From contig NC_080424.1 in assembly GCF_029873635.1 (NCBI RefSeq), forward strand, positions 1,638,501 through 1,702,500: 64,000 bases of DNA. The letters are read 5' to 3'. The position numbers were made by a program, and so were the translations under genes. The stretch comes from Malania oleifera. Its lineage: Eukaryota > Streptophyta > Magnoliopsida > Santalales > Ximeniaceae. The notes below the pieces were generated by a model. The model did no database searches. It had not been told where the DNA came from and was given only the letters and a program-made list of their open reading frames with translations. Numbering within the stretch: position 1 is the first letter of the stretch; every line of letters starts with the position of its first letter. Positions 23,401-35,500 of the stretch are shown piece after piece.

Positions 23401-26400
23401 ATATAAAAATACTCAATGAGTAACCACAAGGGGCATATCAAAATACTAAGAATTAATCCCAAAATCCAGTCTTTGCTTTGATCTCCTCTCAGTTTTCCCC
23501 ATTTATTTTCTGTTACCTTCTTTTAGTTGTCTTGATTTTCTATTATTTTCCTGTAGAATTCGTTGCTGCCAGTTATCCTGCATCAATGTGGTATCAGACC
23601 CTCATCTCGATCCCCCATAACAGCTTCACCACGGCCACTGTTCATGGTCACCAGCCACCCTCTGCCTTCTAGCATCCTAGCCCTGTTGCCATTTCCATTA
23701 CCCTAGCACCAGCAACATGAAACTCTTCCCATCCATCATTCGTAAACCAATACCCTTTCCAAAACCTAGCCGACCCCCAAGCTTCACCAATTAATGCATC
23801 CAAACACTGAATCCTCTTCTTTGAGCTACACTGTAACACCAATCACCAAACAATTCATCACATACAGAGAATCCATTTGAGTTGCAACATTACAAGGGAA
23901 GAGAGAGAGAGCCAAAAAGCAGCCTTAAAAAAAATTGTTCTCTGTTGGCCACAGCCTGAACAGGACAGAGGTAACAGAGAGCAGGAGAAAAACTTGCTGC
24001 TGCTGTGACATTCCCAGCCAAATCCTGAATCATATAAGGGGATCTCCTTTCACTGCAATCACAGGCCATGACCAGAAAAGCAGCATCTTTGAAGCTTCAC
24101 CAGCAATAGTCGCAGCACTGCAAGCTGCTGCCTGTTGTGCATTTCTACCATCGCAGATCATGGCTCTGCCATCCTATGTTTGCGCGAGCTATTAAATGTA
24201 AGAACTTCCAAATCTTTAACCCAAGTAAGGCCTCATCTTCTTATTTTCTCTTCTTTTAATCTTATTCCTTTCCTGCAAAGATCAACAAAGCCCAGGCCCA
24301 ACCCAGGCCCAGCTCATAACCACGTAAGCCTAGCCAGGTTTTATTATAACTCAATCAACCTTTGAACCCAACCCAAACCGTTGACTAACCTAACTCAAGC
24401 TGCATTCAAAGCTATGCTAACCCAACTTTAATGCCATTTGATCCAGTTCTGTTTTTGGAAAGAAAGAAAGAAAGCAGCAAAAAAACAAGGATAATAATAA
24501 AAAAAATTTTAAAAAAAAGGTGACCAAGGACAAACTCAAGTCTGTTCAGCAAGATGTGCCTGAATTGAAGGTCTGGAGAGTGCAGAGCAGGCTCGTCTAG
24601 AGTAACAATAATGCATCAAGGAAATAGAGGGCATTCAGTAAACTGACAGAAGTACTAGCCCGTTCATAGCAATCAACGCAATATTGTTAAACCTGACAAC
24701 ATGGTTGACCAAAAAGAGTGAAATTTTGAAGAAGAGAAGTATGTGAAGATGTTTAGTGAGCCCGTGGAAAAAACAGAGCTGCAACCAGTTGTACTAGCAA
24801 CAAGATCTGAGGACATAAGGGCATTCCAAAATTGAGATGTAAGCCCAAAGAATATGCAGAGGAACTTGCGTTGGTAAAAATTGCAGAGATTAAGCCATCC
24901 ATGGAAGGTTGCTTGCAAAGAACAACTTACTCTTCAAAAGTAAGATTTCTTAAGTGGAATTTATCTCCTAACAAGTTTGTCTTCAAAAACTTCGTCCACT
25001 TGCATGCGTATGTATTTTTTATACTAGCAGCAGTTTATGTCGTTCATGTCCAATTTTATGAGATTCATCAGTTTTTCATCCTTCAACTTTCGAATTGACG
25101 TCAAACTTTTTCCAAGGGGAGAATGGTGGGAACGTCAAGAGGTCATGAAGGTGCAAGATTAAGGCATTTGGTTTTTTCTTGGCTTTTACCATGTGCAAGC
25201 TCAACTTAGGATAATTGAGTTTAATTAAGAAATTTTCAGTATTTAGGGATTCACAATTATGTTTAGTTTATTCAGGATTTTTCTATTATTTCCCAAATTA
25301 TGTTGCCTCAGGGGATGTGCTTTAATTTCCCAAATTATTTTTCCTTAGTATTAGGAGAGAAGCTTATGTGAAGGTTTATGTGTAACATGAAGGGCAGATT
25401 GATAATTAAGCCCTAAATTAAATCTTTCTTTGATTCTTTCTCTTTATTTTCCCCATTTATTTTTTTATTTTAGTTATCTCTTAATTTTCTATCATTTTCT
25501 TGTGAATTCTCTGCTTCCAATTGGTCCTGCATCACACCCTAGTGACCATCAGCTATTTCAATACTGAGCAATCCCATCAAATAATTAAAGTGATATTGTC
25601 TCCAAATAAAAGACTACCATTAATAGTGGTGGAGATTTGAGAAGTATCTTTTCCATGCAATTCCAATGAATAGAAAGCCATTTCCCTGAAATGACAGCCA
25701 TGCTTCTCAAAAAGATTTTCTTCAAGCTTTGCGGTTGACAATCTCTCTATTGCTTTAATGATTCATATACACAATATAGAGAGAGTAGCTTTCTAGGCAG
25801 TTAGAAAGTCACCCTGCTCTTCTAACATCACACCACCCAAAACTAACTAAAATTCATTATTTTCACAGTTTTTTTTTTGGGAGAGAGAGGGAGAGAGATG
25901 TTAAGCTTACAAGCAGCAACTCAGTTACCTACCGCATGGACAATACTTAGAAGAACTTCACGTGAAGCTTGGCCAGTCAACACCTTCTTTAAGACATCTG
26001 AAGTCAATGGAAAATGGGCTCCGCCTGAGAGAACTTCACCGAACCGCAAGAAGGGAACCACCAGGCTATAAAGCAGATTATATCAAAAGCAATCAGAACA
26101 TAAAATGTCAAGTATCTGAGTTCCTAGAAGTGAGACATTGTATAAAATTTTAAGTTTCTGAAATATATAAATACAGGAAAATTTATGAACATAAAGCAGC
26201 TACATTTTCATAGATTACGACAGATTTTGCTAAAGAAGGACCTACTGACAAACTAAGTGCAAAAGGATAATAATTTGTCTACAGACAATGAACAATATGG
26301 TCTAATAACTCACAAGTTTTAAAAATAATAGTGATTTTTTCCTCAATTTTAAACTAGGCATTCCCTTGGGAGACCTAGTTGCCCAGATGATTTGAAAATA

Positions 26401-29400
26401 CAACATACAAGTGATTGATGATTTGATAATGAAAATAGACACGGACCAATGTGTTTGTTATGCACTAAAACTTGAACATGATTCAATAATATCTTCAAAA
26501 ACTTTCAGAATAAATTTGTCATGCTACTATCAGAATAAACACCAATAATTATATTGCCTTCTAGTGACAGTGAATAAGCAATGGATCTATCCAGCAGAAC
26601 AGACTTACCTCAACTCTATAGGAGTTGCAATGAAGTTAGCAAGCATCGCAGTTGGAGAATGGCAACGAGATCCAAGCACAGCAATAGCCATTCCACACAA
26701 AAACACAGTGACCCCTGTTGGTACTTACAAAATCAGCTCCAAATTCTAATACAATAAATCCAAGGAACACTTCTATTCAATATCTATACATCCTTTTATC
26801 TCAAAATATAAGCGAAAATAAGGCACAAGACAAATGCAATAAACTATATCTCTTTTCAACACTGCTAGTTACTCTACCAACTATGAATTTTTTAAGCACC
26901 AGAACAGGGTAAAACAGGGAAAAAGAGTCTGTACAGAAAGAATTAGCAGTATTCAAGACTTGTTATTTCACATATAATTTCAATTTAATCAAATCAATTG
27001 CTACTCAATTATAATCACAACCACTGTCACTGACTTTAGCATACACAATAAACATAGTTAAAGATTTAATAATCTATAAAATGTCTTATGATTTTGCAAT
27101 TCTACGATTCTATAGAACAGCAGCATAGACAAAAAGCTGGTCAGTCTAAAGTCTGAGCGTGTCAGCTGTAAATGTGCACTAGTTATCTCAGTTATAATGT
27201 TCAAATCTCAATCAAAGGAGAAAAGAAAAAAGATAAAAAAAAAAAAATCAATTAGTTCCTAGAACCAACACTAACCAACCTGCTCTCTAATCCCATTCCC
27301 AAGCAGGAAAAAATAGTAATCAGCCAGGGTCTTCATCACCTTGGCTAGGGATATCAAGGGCAAATCTCATGAATATAAGATTTTCCTCCTGATCCCCTTT
27401 CCTTCATTGAAAGAGCATTAAACGTGCTAGTGGCTAAAAACATCTTGAAGAAAATTCACCATTTGATCACAAAAAAAATTCATAAAATTTCCCCCTCTTT
27501 CCCTCCCACTTTCCCAAAACATGAGAAGGCACCAGCTAACTTTTTGTATAGTTTTTATGGTAATGTTTTCTACTTATGATTGCTGGCAATCATTTTATAT
27601 AATTCAGTGCCATTTACTAATGAAAAAAGGTCTTTCTCTAGATAAAGGCTTAAATTTCTAAATTCTAGAATTTCAAAATTGTTGCTTTCTCTTAAGTTGT
27701 TACTTGTTAGTTTTAATTAATATATTATCAACAAAACCTGGGGAGCTTCCTACTGAAGAATCTCAACTTGCAAAGTATGTCCCCATCATGGCACTAAATT
27801 TCCAGTTCAAGCATTACATTCTGATCAACATTGACATAAGCTGATGGAGACAAGACGAATGTCAAACACTAACCAGTAATAGCCAAATGTCAAACTTAAA
27901 ATGCCATTCACATTACATCACAAATAGAGATGTACTGTCACTTGAATGGATGGTTAAACTTAAAGCATCATACATGCAACTAAGATGTATACCTGTGCAA
28001 TTCAACAAAGTTGTATAACTAAAATATTTTTCATAAAACATAAAACCAAGTTGTAAACCTAAAATGTTATTTAGAGTGTTGGCTATGGGTACTTTAAAGG
28101 GGTGAGTTCCTCAGGTATTCAACAGGACTGGCATTATTTGCTGGCTTGTTTATGTTGCTGGGTGTTTTTTGTTTGTTTCTTTTTCTTTCTTGTTCTGTCT
28201 TTTTTTTTTTTCTTTTCTTATCTTGTTCATTCCAGATTTTTTCTCAGGAGAAGTCTTATTCTCCTTTTTATATATTCCTAATCTATTAATATTATTTCTT
28301 TTTTTCTACAAAAAATAATAATTTACCATGAAAAGAGATATTTCACAATATGTGGAAAAACGTGGCATCTTCTGGCTCCATTTGTTTAATAGAAAATAAA
28401 AACATGGGGGAAAAAGCAAGTTTGGAAGTATAGCATATAAAAAGAAACAAAATATGAGGAAAGAGAAAAGTAGTCACCTATGATTAAAAATGAAGGCATT
28501 TCCCTACACTTAGGAACATGGATTTGCTTTCCCTTGAAGAAAGGTATCTCGACACAAATGACACATATGCCACATAAAAGACTCCAAAAAAAGAAATCAG
28601 AAAAAAAAAAAAAAAAAACGCTTCAAGATAAATTCCCACAATGAAACAACTACTACTGACATTTTTCTTCTTAGATTCAAGCTGAATATTTCTTTAAACC
28701 GTAAATACGTCAAATCTCATAGAAAGCACACAAAAATGACATACCACATATGGGAAATACTCCCAAAGTAATGCCAAGGGCAGCAGAAAATGCCAATTGC
28801 TTTGGCTCAGCACCCCTAATTGGAAAAAAAAAAAAAGAAAAAAAAAACCATTAGTATTTTCATCAAAGTTTATTATTCTAATATAATGAAGAAATAATGA
28901 AAAGTTTTATGCTAGTCAATATTCTACGGTGTTACCTAACGCAACCCTACCTACCCTTTCACTCAAGTTTGACACTGTTTCTGTGTGAAAAGAGTTAGTA
29001 TAAAGAGCAACACAAGAGAGAGGTATTTGAAACACAAAAGTATAAAACGAACACAGCTCTAGTAAACTAGAGGTTGCACCCAAAGAATATAAGATAAAGG
29101 AACAATGATTGAGATGGCAGTGCCTAATGAGGAGACGTGATTTAGTTATTGCTAGAGGCAATAGAAAGGCATGGGATAGACCTAGAATAATTTGAAAATT
29201 GAGATAATCAGTAAGGATTTGATAAGGCTCCAACTTTGTGAGGATATAGTCTTGAATTTATGAGAAATGGCGCAAGAACATGCATGTAGCTGAGTCTGAC
29301 ACTACCTGGGGGGGCACTAGGACTTAAGGCTCCATTGTAGTTGTTGTTTGCCTCATTATTGTAAAAGGCTTTATTTCAAAGAACAGATCAAATGATAACA

Positions 29401-29856
29401 TCAACAACAATAACATCATAGTTGTCATCGTCATCGAACTAAATCGTGTGCTCAAAATGATTCTTAATTATTTTTAAAAAGAAAAGAATAAGCACTTTAC
29501 ATTTGTATACCAACATTCAAAAATTTAGAAACCAATCATTCTTTATTTTTTATTATTTTGTTCCGAATCGTTTAGTTTGGGGTATCAACTCCAAATGTAA
29601 ACACTATATTATCATCCAATGAATGTCTCAAATTTCAAGTAAAATACAATAGAAAAGACATACCCAAACAATTTAGCCTAGCAGCGAAAAAATCAAGACT
29701 GCGAAGGAGAAGGAAAGGATTAACCATATCGGCATATTAAATCGATTGAGGGAGAGGCTCAGAGGGAGAAGTAAAGTACCTGCTGAGTATTTGAACAAGA
29801 GGGTCAACGATCTTCTTATGAAACCATGGACCCAATCTGAACCCAGAGATCGACAT
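20499..29856 (-). CDS. DUF2062 domain membrane protein, five exons
   Basis: Exons on the minus strand: 29856-29780, 28815-28745, 26714-26609, 26065-25933, 20663-20499. Total 552 nt, 183 residues, all GT-AG and in phase. The protein starts MSISGFRLGPWF, then KKIVDPLVQIL, RGAEPKQLAFSAALGITLGVFPICG (split by an intron), VTVFLCGMAIAVLGSRCHSP, NFIATPIEL, LVVPFLRFGEVLSGG, and a hydrophobic segment GWLVAAPFILALLYILFLPC near residues 132-151, ending KFSSVPLSPKRP. This matches the plant DUF2062 family; two to three membrane segments are likely. Function is not established. The start ATG was chosen because it is the first in frame in exon 1 and gives the expected N-terminus. The 5.3-kb last intron holds an RTE copy and an LTR element, both opposite to the gene. 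Confidence 0.88.
21395..23240 (+). mobile_element. RTE-clade LINE, copy C, in the last DUF2062 intron
   Basis: Begins upstream of the reverse transcriptase with FEKYKEARKDAKKV and ERDIFKLAKARERKSKDL, then KDEDIKERWGSYF, the NQFGFMPGKST and DLEKAYDMIPREVL segments, VHQGSILSPYLF, the catalytic site altered to VEYVVLI (the ADD is lost), RLRWYGHLQRRPH and GGSRRGKGRPKIT. The 3' end is AGCCGAACCCACCTACTGGG plus ACTTGGTTTTGTTGTTC. At least four stops are TGG to TGA or TAG. It is antisense to the host gene and non-functional. Confidence 0.9.
23255..25534 (+). mobile_element. Non-coding LTR retrotransposon (LARD/TRIM-like)
   Basis: Two diverged direct repeats, about 23255-23585 and about 25127-25534, share segments such as TTTTCTATTATTTC, CCCCATTTATTTT and CCTGCATCA. 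The left copy is followed by a primer-binding site TGGTATCAGACC (23589-23600, initiator-Met tRNA type). The right copy is preceded by a purine run CCAAGGGGAGAA (25112-25123). These are the hallmarks of LTR, PBS and PPT. The 1.5-kb interior shows no gag or pol. The left LTR lacks about its first 110 bp and abuts the RTE tail. Confidence 0.7.
26066..26608 (-). other. DUF2062 intron 3
   Basis: Short AT-rich intron between exons 3 and 4 with GT-AG ends; no repeat or gene recognised in it. Confidence 0.7.
26715..28744 (-). other. DUF2062 intron 2
   Basis: A 2-kb AT-rich intron. Near 28180-28320 a T/C-rich stretch ending CTATTAATATTATTTC and an A-run resembles a LINE 3' terminus, but no coding motif supports it. 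Confidence 0.5.
29090..29360 (+). mobile_element. RTE 3'-end remnant, divergent subfamily
   Basis: Near 29130-29190 the frame gives RRRDLVIARGNRKAWDRPRII, matching the RTE C-terminal segment (SDLV..GSRRGRGRP). It is followed by the 3' UTR with ATGCATGTAGCTGAGTCTGACACT and ACTTAAGGCTCCATTGTAG, then TTGTTGTTT. It differs more from copies A-D than they differ from each other. It lies in the first intron of the DUF2062 gene, antisense. Confidence 0.7.
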
Positions 29857-30140
29857 CTCCCTCCCGCTCTCCTCTCCACCTCTTCCTCCTCCTCACAAAT
29901 TCCACCAAATACACCTCATACACCTATCAAACCCTCCGAATGCCAAATTAGGGCTTTCACCAGATGGGTATTTAATATTTCAGGCAAAAACCGAAAACCC
30001 AGAAACCCAGACAAGATTTTCCACAATCAATCCAATGCCCAAACTTCAGCTTAACAATAAGCCTCCACTCTATCAATCCAGCTAAACTGTTAGCAACAAA
30101 GCTGTCCTTTAATCCAAATCGCGAATTCAAATAAAGAATC

Positions 30141-30248
30141 ACAGGTAATGAGCATCTGGGTTATCTCCAAGTCTCCAAACTACTCATATCTCGAACAGGT
30201 AATGAACATCTGGGTTATCTCCAAGCCTCCAAACTACTCATATCTCGG
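30141..30248. repeat. 54-bp tandem duplication upstream of the DUF2062 gene
   Basis: Two adjacent copies (30141-30194 and 30195-30248) beginning ACAGGTAATGA, with only a few differences, end to end. They sit about 290 bp upstream of the DUF2062 start codon on its promoter/5' UTR side and are followed by a GA tract (30268-30286). Confidence 0.9.
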
Positions 30249-30367
30249 TCGGTTTGTGTCCTTGCGAGAGAGAGAGAGAGAGAGCAAGAGGTTTATTGAG
30301 TTTGAAGCGAAAGAAGGTGTATGGAAGGAGATAATCTGCAGAGTTAAGCCACGTCTCTCCCAGAGAG

Positions 30368-30409
30368 ATCCCCTTTGAGGGGATGATGAGCGTTGTGTTG
30401 CGTCACGTG
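30368..30409. promoter_or_regulatory. Palindrome and G-box upstream of the DUF2062 gene
   Basis: ATCCCCTTTGAGGGGAT is a perfect 7-bp-arm palindrome (30368-30384). GTCACGTGGG contains the plant G-box core CACGTG at 30404-30409. Both are about 510-550 bp upstream of the start codon of the minus-strand gene. G-boxes bind bZIP/bHLH factors in plants; use here is inferred only. Confidence 0.45.
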
Positions 30410-30685
30410 GGCAACATACCAACTGCCATTGTTCCTTCTTAAAATCTACAGTCTGTTCTTACTTTCTTGTCCATCCATCAACAAAAAAAAAAAGTAATGT
30501 TCTAGAATTAAAAGCAATTTTACTTCTATATACAAAAGAAAAGAAATTCTTCTATTTAATGCTCATTTATTATTTTTTTAAAAATATTGATTGGACAAAA
30601 CTTAATTGCAATATAAAAAGTATTAATTATTTTATAGCAATTTATATCTACCACGCACATTCATAACAAACTTACAAAATCATAA

Positions 30686-31009
30686 GCCCCTAGGGCATTG
30701 GCACGGTGGATTAGTGCTAACAATCCAGTGGGGGATTGTGTGTTCGATCTCTGAGTGTGCTACTTACAGAGCCAACAATGATGCGGAGGCCAAAACTGTG
30801 TCCTATGGTTGGTAAACGAGAAATGCCCCAGGCTTGGATTTGACGAATGTCTAATCGGCGCCAAAAATCGTGATAGCATTTTATTAACCCAGCCGGCGAA
30901 CCAAGGGGGAGGACCGCCGACCCATGAGTTTGGTGCCGCATTAGGGGGTCCGAAGAGTGGCTCGTTGATGGTTGGAGTTCTCATGATAATCCAACAAAAA
31001 AAAAAAAAA
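30686..31009 (+). mobile_element. tRNA-derived SINE with target-site duplications
   Basis: A 324-bp element begins GCCCCTAGGGCATTGGCACG, has an A-box-like TGGCACGGTGGATTAG (about 30699-30714), a B-box-like GTGTTCGATCTC (about 30741-30752), and ends in an A-run of 14-15. It is flanked by a 16-bp direct repeat, ACTTACAAAATCATAA at 30670-30685 and ACTTATAAAATCATAA at 31010-31025 (one difference). Polymerase III boxes, poly-A and long target duplications are diagnostic of a SINE. The tRNA-like head is diverged and should not be called a tRNA gene. The family is not one I can name. Confidence 0.88.
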
Positions 31010-31025
31010 ACTTATAAAATCATAA

Positions 31026-32502
31026 TTAAGTGGTATCTAATATAATTGATATTACAGGGATAAACAATAAATGTGAAGTACAAAATATTGTCTTCTCAAC
31101 CCTACTATTTGACTCCTAATAAATATTCAATTTGAATTTATTGCATATGAATTTGATAAATTTTACATTACTAGTAAGTTACCTAAAACAACCCTCCTCC
31201 TTTACTAGGTTTAGTACTTATTGTATGTGAAAAAAATTAAAACACTGACTACCTAACTAGTATTGATCTTATTTTGCCCAACTCAAAATAATTCATTGTA
31301 GGATGGCAAATGTTACAAGTACCGAAAAGGTGATAAAATTATAAAAATAAAAATATATTTTAAATATTTAATTAATTTAATACAAATAAATGAAAGACAT
31401 TATAAGTACATTACGAGTATTCAATCACTAATAAAAAATAAGAAAAACAACTTAACACTTCGTTTTATACTTGGTGTTCAAAAGTCTTGGATTCTCCTAT
31501 TCATCACAAGTCTATCTCTTTATTGTTTATCTACTTAGTATCGAGATTTGATATTGATTACTAACGGCTACAACTCAACCCGAAAAATTATCATTGGAAA
31601 ATCTTGAGTCCACTTACAGGGTTACCCTCCTAAGCTACACAATTTCTTGGAAGGCCTAATATTCATGAATATTTCTCCTAGTCTGATAATTTCTAGGTTT
31701 AAAACATTTTAGAGGGAAAAGAATTATTTGAGTAAGAATGCTTAAAGGTGAGGCTGTAAGGAAAAAAATTGTTTGAGCAAGGATGCTTGAGGGTGGGGTT
31801 GTAAATAGCTTTCTCTTTTAAAGGTGGGTGTGTCTTTGAGAGAGAGAGAGAGAGAGATGTAAAACGTGTCATTTGTTTCTATTTTTTTGTCATACTCAAA
31901 TTTTTTTCCTAGTGACAAGGATGATAACTGAGAACAAAACTTCTTAAAAGAGTCCTAATTTTTAGGGTCAAATAACATTCACAAGGGAACAGAGAAACAA
32001 GTAGAACATCACGCATACGAGAATGCTAACTCGCGCTCCATCAATCTTAACACAATGACCTCTAATTGGGGGTGATAACTCATGTTCAACTCATGAGAAA
32101 ACAAAAATCTGGTTAACCATCCGTTAGCCATGTAATTCTGGTTCCATCTTGAAGTTGGCTGTATAACAAAAGGATATTTCCCCTTCTTTGTGATTCCCCC
32201 CCTATAAGGTCCACCTGCAAAAAACCTGCATATAAGCTTATAAACGCTATGCACTTGCATACACATTCTTCCAACAGTGAAGCTACAAATTCAAAGAGTT
32301 TATGCCTACAGAGATCCATCAACGTCTTTAAAGGAGGGATAAAAGTTTTTAAGACCCAGTGATATAAATGAGGTTCCTATACAGCAACAGCACCTGAGGA
32401 TTACAAAAATTATTAACTGACAAATGTCCAACACCCCATAAGGGGAACACTAAAAGCTTCGTAGTCCAGGCAAGGAATACAATTAAAACAAAATGTGTAT
32501 GA
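31026..32502. other. Intergenic region between the GDPD 3' end and the DUF2062 5' end
   Basis: AT-rich. It contains an imperfect 45-bp tandem pair at about 31722-31810 (units around TTTGAGTAAGAATGCTTAAAGG), a GA tract at 31838-31857, and presumably the GDPD 3' UTR in the right part. A minus-strand open frame at 32009-32266 has no family resemblance. Confidence 0.55.
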
Positions 32503-35500
32503 TCAAGACACAGAAAAGCCTTCCTCAAGACACTGAGTTCTCATATCTTGCATAAGACTCTGAAACAGACTGGGGTTGCTTGTAACAACAGCATCCACGT
32601 GCTGAAACAACATTTTTTGCATGGAGTCAACATCGTCGACGGTCCAGGCATACACCATCTTATTCCTCCTGTTAGAAATTAAAACCAAGGGTCTCACACA
32701 TGTAGAGAGAGAGAGAGAGAGAGAAATATTTGCAAATGATGAGCCCTCCATGTTGGATTTGGGATCATGGAACTCTATGTTGCCATGTCAACAATATGTT
32801 AGTAAATGGAGAGAGCTTGGTCTTCAGAGCGGAGGGTCCCAAGGGACATCCAATCAATAAGTCCACTTGCTAACACATGGTTGAACTTGACATGTCAGTA
32901 TATGATTGGATCGTCTCAAATCCTATGTGGAGGGGCCATCCTCTGTAACTATTTCTCGAGAGTATTCCTCAAGAGAGAAGCTTCTAATTGAGTTTATACC
33001 CATGCAATATTCTCACAAGCTTTTCATCAACTAATGGGTGGTAGACGCCAACAACACCTGCATTTTTCATCCTCAATAAATTGGACCTAGCTCCAGTTGA
33101 AGGATCCCTCATGACAATGTAGCCTACCTGCAAGAAAATCAAAACAATATTGCACCAGTGAAGTGCGGAGGAAACAATCCAAATGCTAAGATGCCCAGCT
33201 TTTGTACCAACACTAGCTATAGAACAACAGCATTTAGAGTCCAAAAAGCTTAGGCTTTGTTTGCAACTTGCAAATCATGAAGAAAAAAATCATGAAGGGA
33301 TCTACTTTTTCATGTTTAGATATCAAAGAAAATGAAAAAGAAAATCAAACTTATAGCAACCAGTTCTTATTTTACATGTCATTAATCTTTGACTTATTTA
33401 TTTATTTTATTTTTTTTGTTTTTTCAGATTGTCTTGATTAAATTTTCATTTCATAATAGTTTGTTATAGAAAATAAAATGGAAAGTTGATCTACCTCCTA
33501 TATTCTTTTCCTATCCTTTCTTCCAACTTTCCCTTGATTCATTCAGAACCTTAATTGTTTCCTTCAGACAATTAATTTCTGTATAATTAATCAACAGGCA
33601 AAGGAACCCAAATTTTAGTACTTTATCCTAGTGATGCACTTAATTGATTCCTTCAGACAATTAATGTCTGTATAATTAATCAACAGGCAAAGGGTCCCAG
33701 ATTTTAGTACTTTATCCTAGTGATGCACTTTGCACCTTCCAGCAAGAACTCATACAATCTCTTTAAAATAGATATCGTACTTTTCCATGGGCCTAAACCT
33801 GCAGACTATGCAGTCTCAACAGAACAGAAACAGCAAAGCAAAAGATTTATTTCCTTCCTTCAGCCCACATTTATTTCCTTATATTTCAATTCATTATTTT
33901 GTACAGTTAGCATATATTTAGTTTACATGTATAGGGCTTGATAGATTATAGTTTACTTGTATAGGGCTAGAATCATGCTAGACCTTATTTACTTTCCATG
34001 TATAGCATTCTTGTAAAGTCTAAACATAATATACAGAACTCAAGGCCAATTCATTCGGCCATTCACAAAATATTTGACATGGTATCAGAGCCAGCCGACT
34101 GCTAGTTTTTTTTTCCCTTCGATTTTTTTTTGTCTTCTCAGTTTCGTGGCTGTTGTGGTTTTGTTTTCTCTTCTGGAATTTTTCTCTGTTCTTTCGATAC
34201 TTCAGTGGCTGCGTGGCTGTCGGCACAGCAGGTTTCTGGGTTGCCGTTTATTCCTCCAGTTTATGTCCTTGTGATTCTCGGCAAACAGAACAATTTTCTG
34301 TTGCTGTTTGTGACTTTCGGCAAGCAGGCAGAACAAGTTTCTGGTTTGCCACTTATTTCTCCAGTTTCTGTTGCTGTTTGTGACTCTCGGCAAGCAGGCT
34401 TGTCACTTTCGGCAAGCAGGCACAGCAGGTTTCTGGTTTGCCACTTATTTCTCAAGTTTCTGCTGCTGTTTGCGACTCTCGGCAAGCAGGCAACAGCTTT
34501 CTGTTGCTGTTTTGGGTTCAAGATTTGATTTTTAGTGCAGTTTTTTTATTCAAAATTTAATTTTTAGTGCAGGAAGGTTGTTCTTGGTTTTTTTCTTTGT
34601 GCCTGCGTTGTTTATTTTGGCCTTCTAGATTTTCTGGTGGTCTGTTTCTTTCGACACAGTCCTTTTTTCTTGGTCTTCTCAATCTTCTCCATTATTTAGC
34701 ATGGACTCCACACCTATGTGTGTCAAGTTTACGGGCAACAATTATTCTACGTGGGCTTTTCAGTTTGAACTTTTCATAAAGGGAAAAGATCTCTGGGGTC
34801 ATATTGATCGTACAGATTGTGCACCCAATCCTGATAAATCCAAGGAGTCCGCAGCTTGTCCTTCATGGGCTGTGCTTGATGCTTGGATTATCTCTTGGCT
34901 TCTTAGCTCAGTTGAGCCACATATTGTCCCCAACTAGCGACCTTATCGCACCGCTCAATCCATGTGGACTTACTTAAAAACAAAATATTATCAAGATAAC
35001 GGTGCCCGTCGTTTTTAGTTAGAGCATGCGATTGTCATGTTTCAACATGAGAATCATTCCATCCAAGACTATTATTCAGGGTTTCTGACTCTTTGAAATG
35101 AATATTCTGATCTGGTTACTGCGGATGTTCCTATGGCTTCTCTTCCCATTATTCAATTTCTTCATGAGACTAGTCGTCATGATCAATTTCTTATGAAACT
35201 CCGCCCCAAGTATGAATATGTTTGTTCGTCTCTACTAAATCGCTCTCTTGTTCCTTCTCTGGATGTTTGTTTTGGTGAGTTACTTCGTGAAGAACAACGG
35301 CTTAGTACTTAAGTTACTCATCACAATCTCATGGTAGCTCTAGGTCTGTCCCTGTGGCTTATGTTGCTCAACAACGAGGACAGCCTACGCATTCTAGCAC
35401 TTTGCAGTGTTTTTTATGCAAAGAATTTGGACATATCTCTGCTCATTGTTCCAAGATATTCTGCTCTTATTGCAAGAAGGGTCACATTATCAAAGAATGT

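Noticed and set aside
25877-26153. Two plus-strand frames of 63-64 codons
   Set aside because: Antisense shadows of DUF2062 exon 4.
28180-28320. Possible LINE 3' terminus in DUF2062 intron 2
   Set aside because: Only a T-rich run and A-tail resemblance; no coding motif, so not listed as an element.
29746-30054. 102-codon plus-strand frame with a Ser/Pro-rich tail
   Set aside because: It is antisense to DUF2062 exon 1 and its 5' region; exon 1 on the minus strand has clear family resemblance and a working splice phase.
30690-30760. tRNA-like sequence with A and B boxes
   Set aside because: No cloverleaf stems can be formed convincingly, and it is the head of a SINE with poly-A and target duplications.
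32009-32266. 85-codon minus-strand frame downstream of the GDPD stop
   Set aside because: No homology signal recognised and it is in the probable 3' UTR/intergenic region; not needed to complete the GDPD protein.
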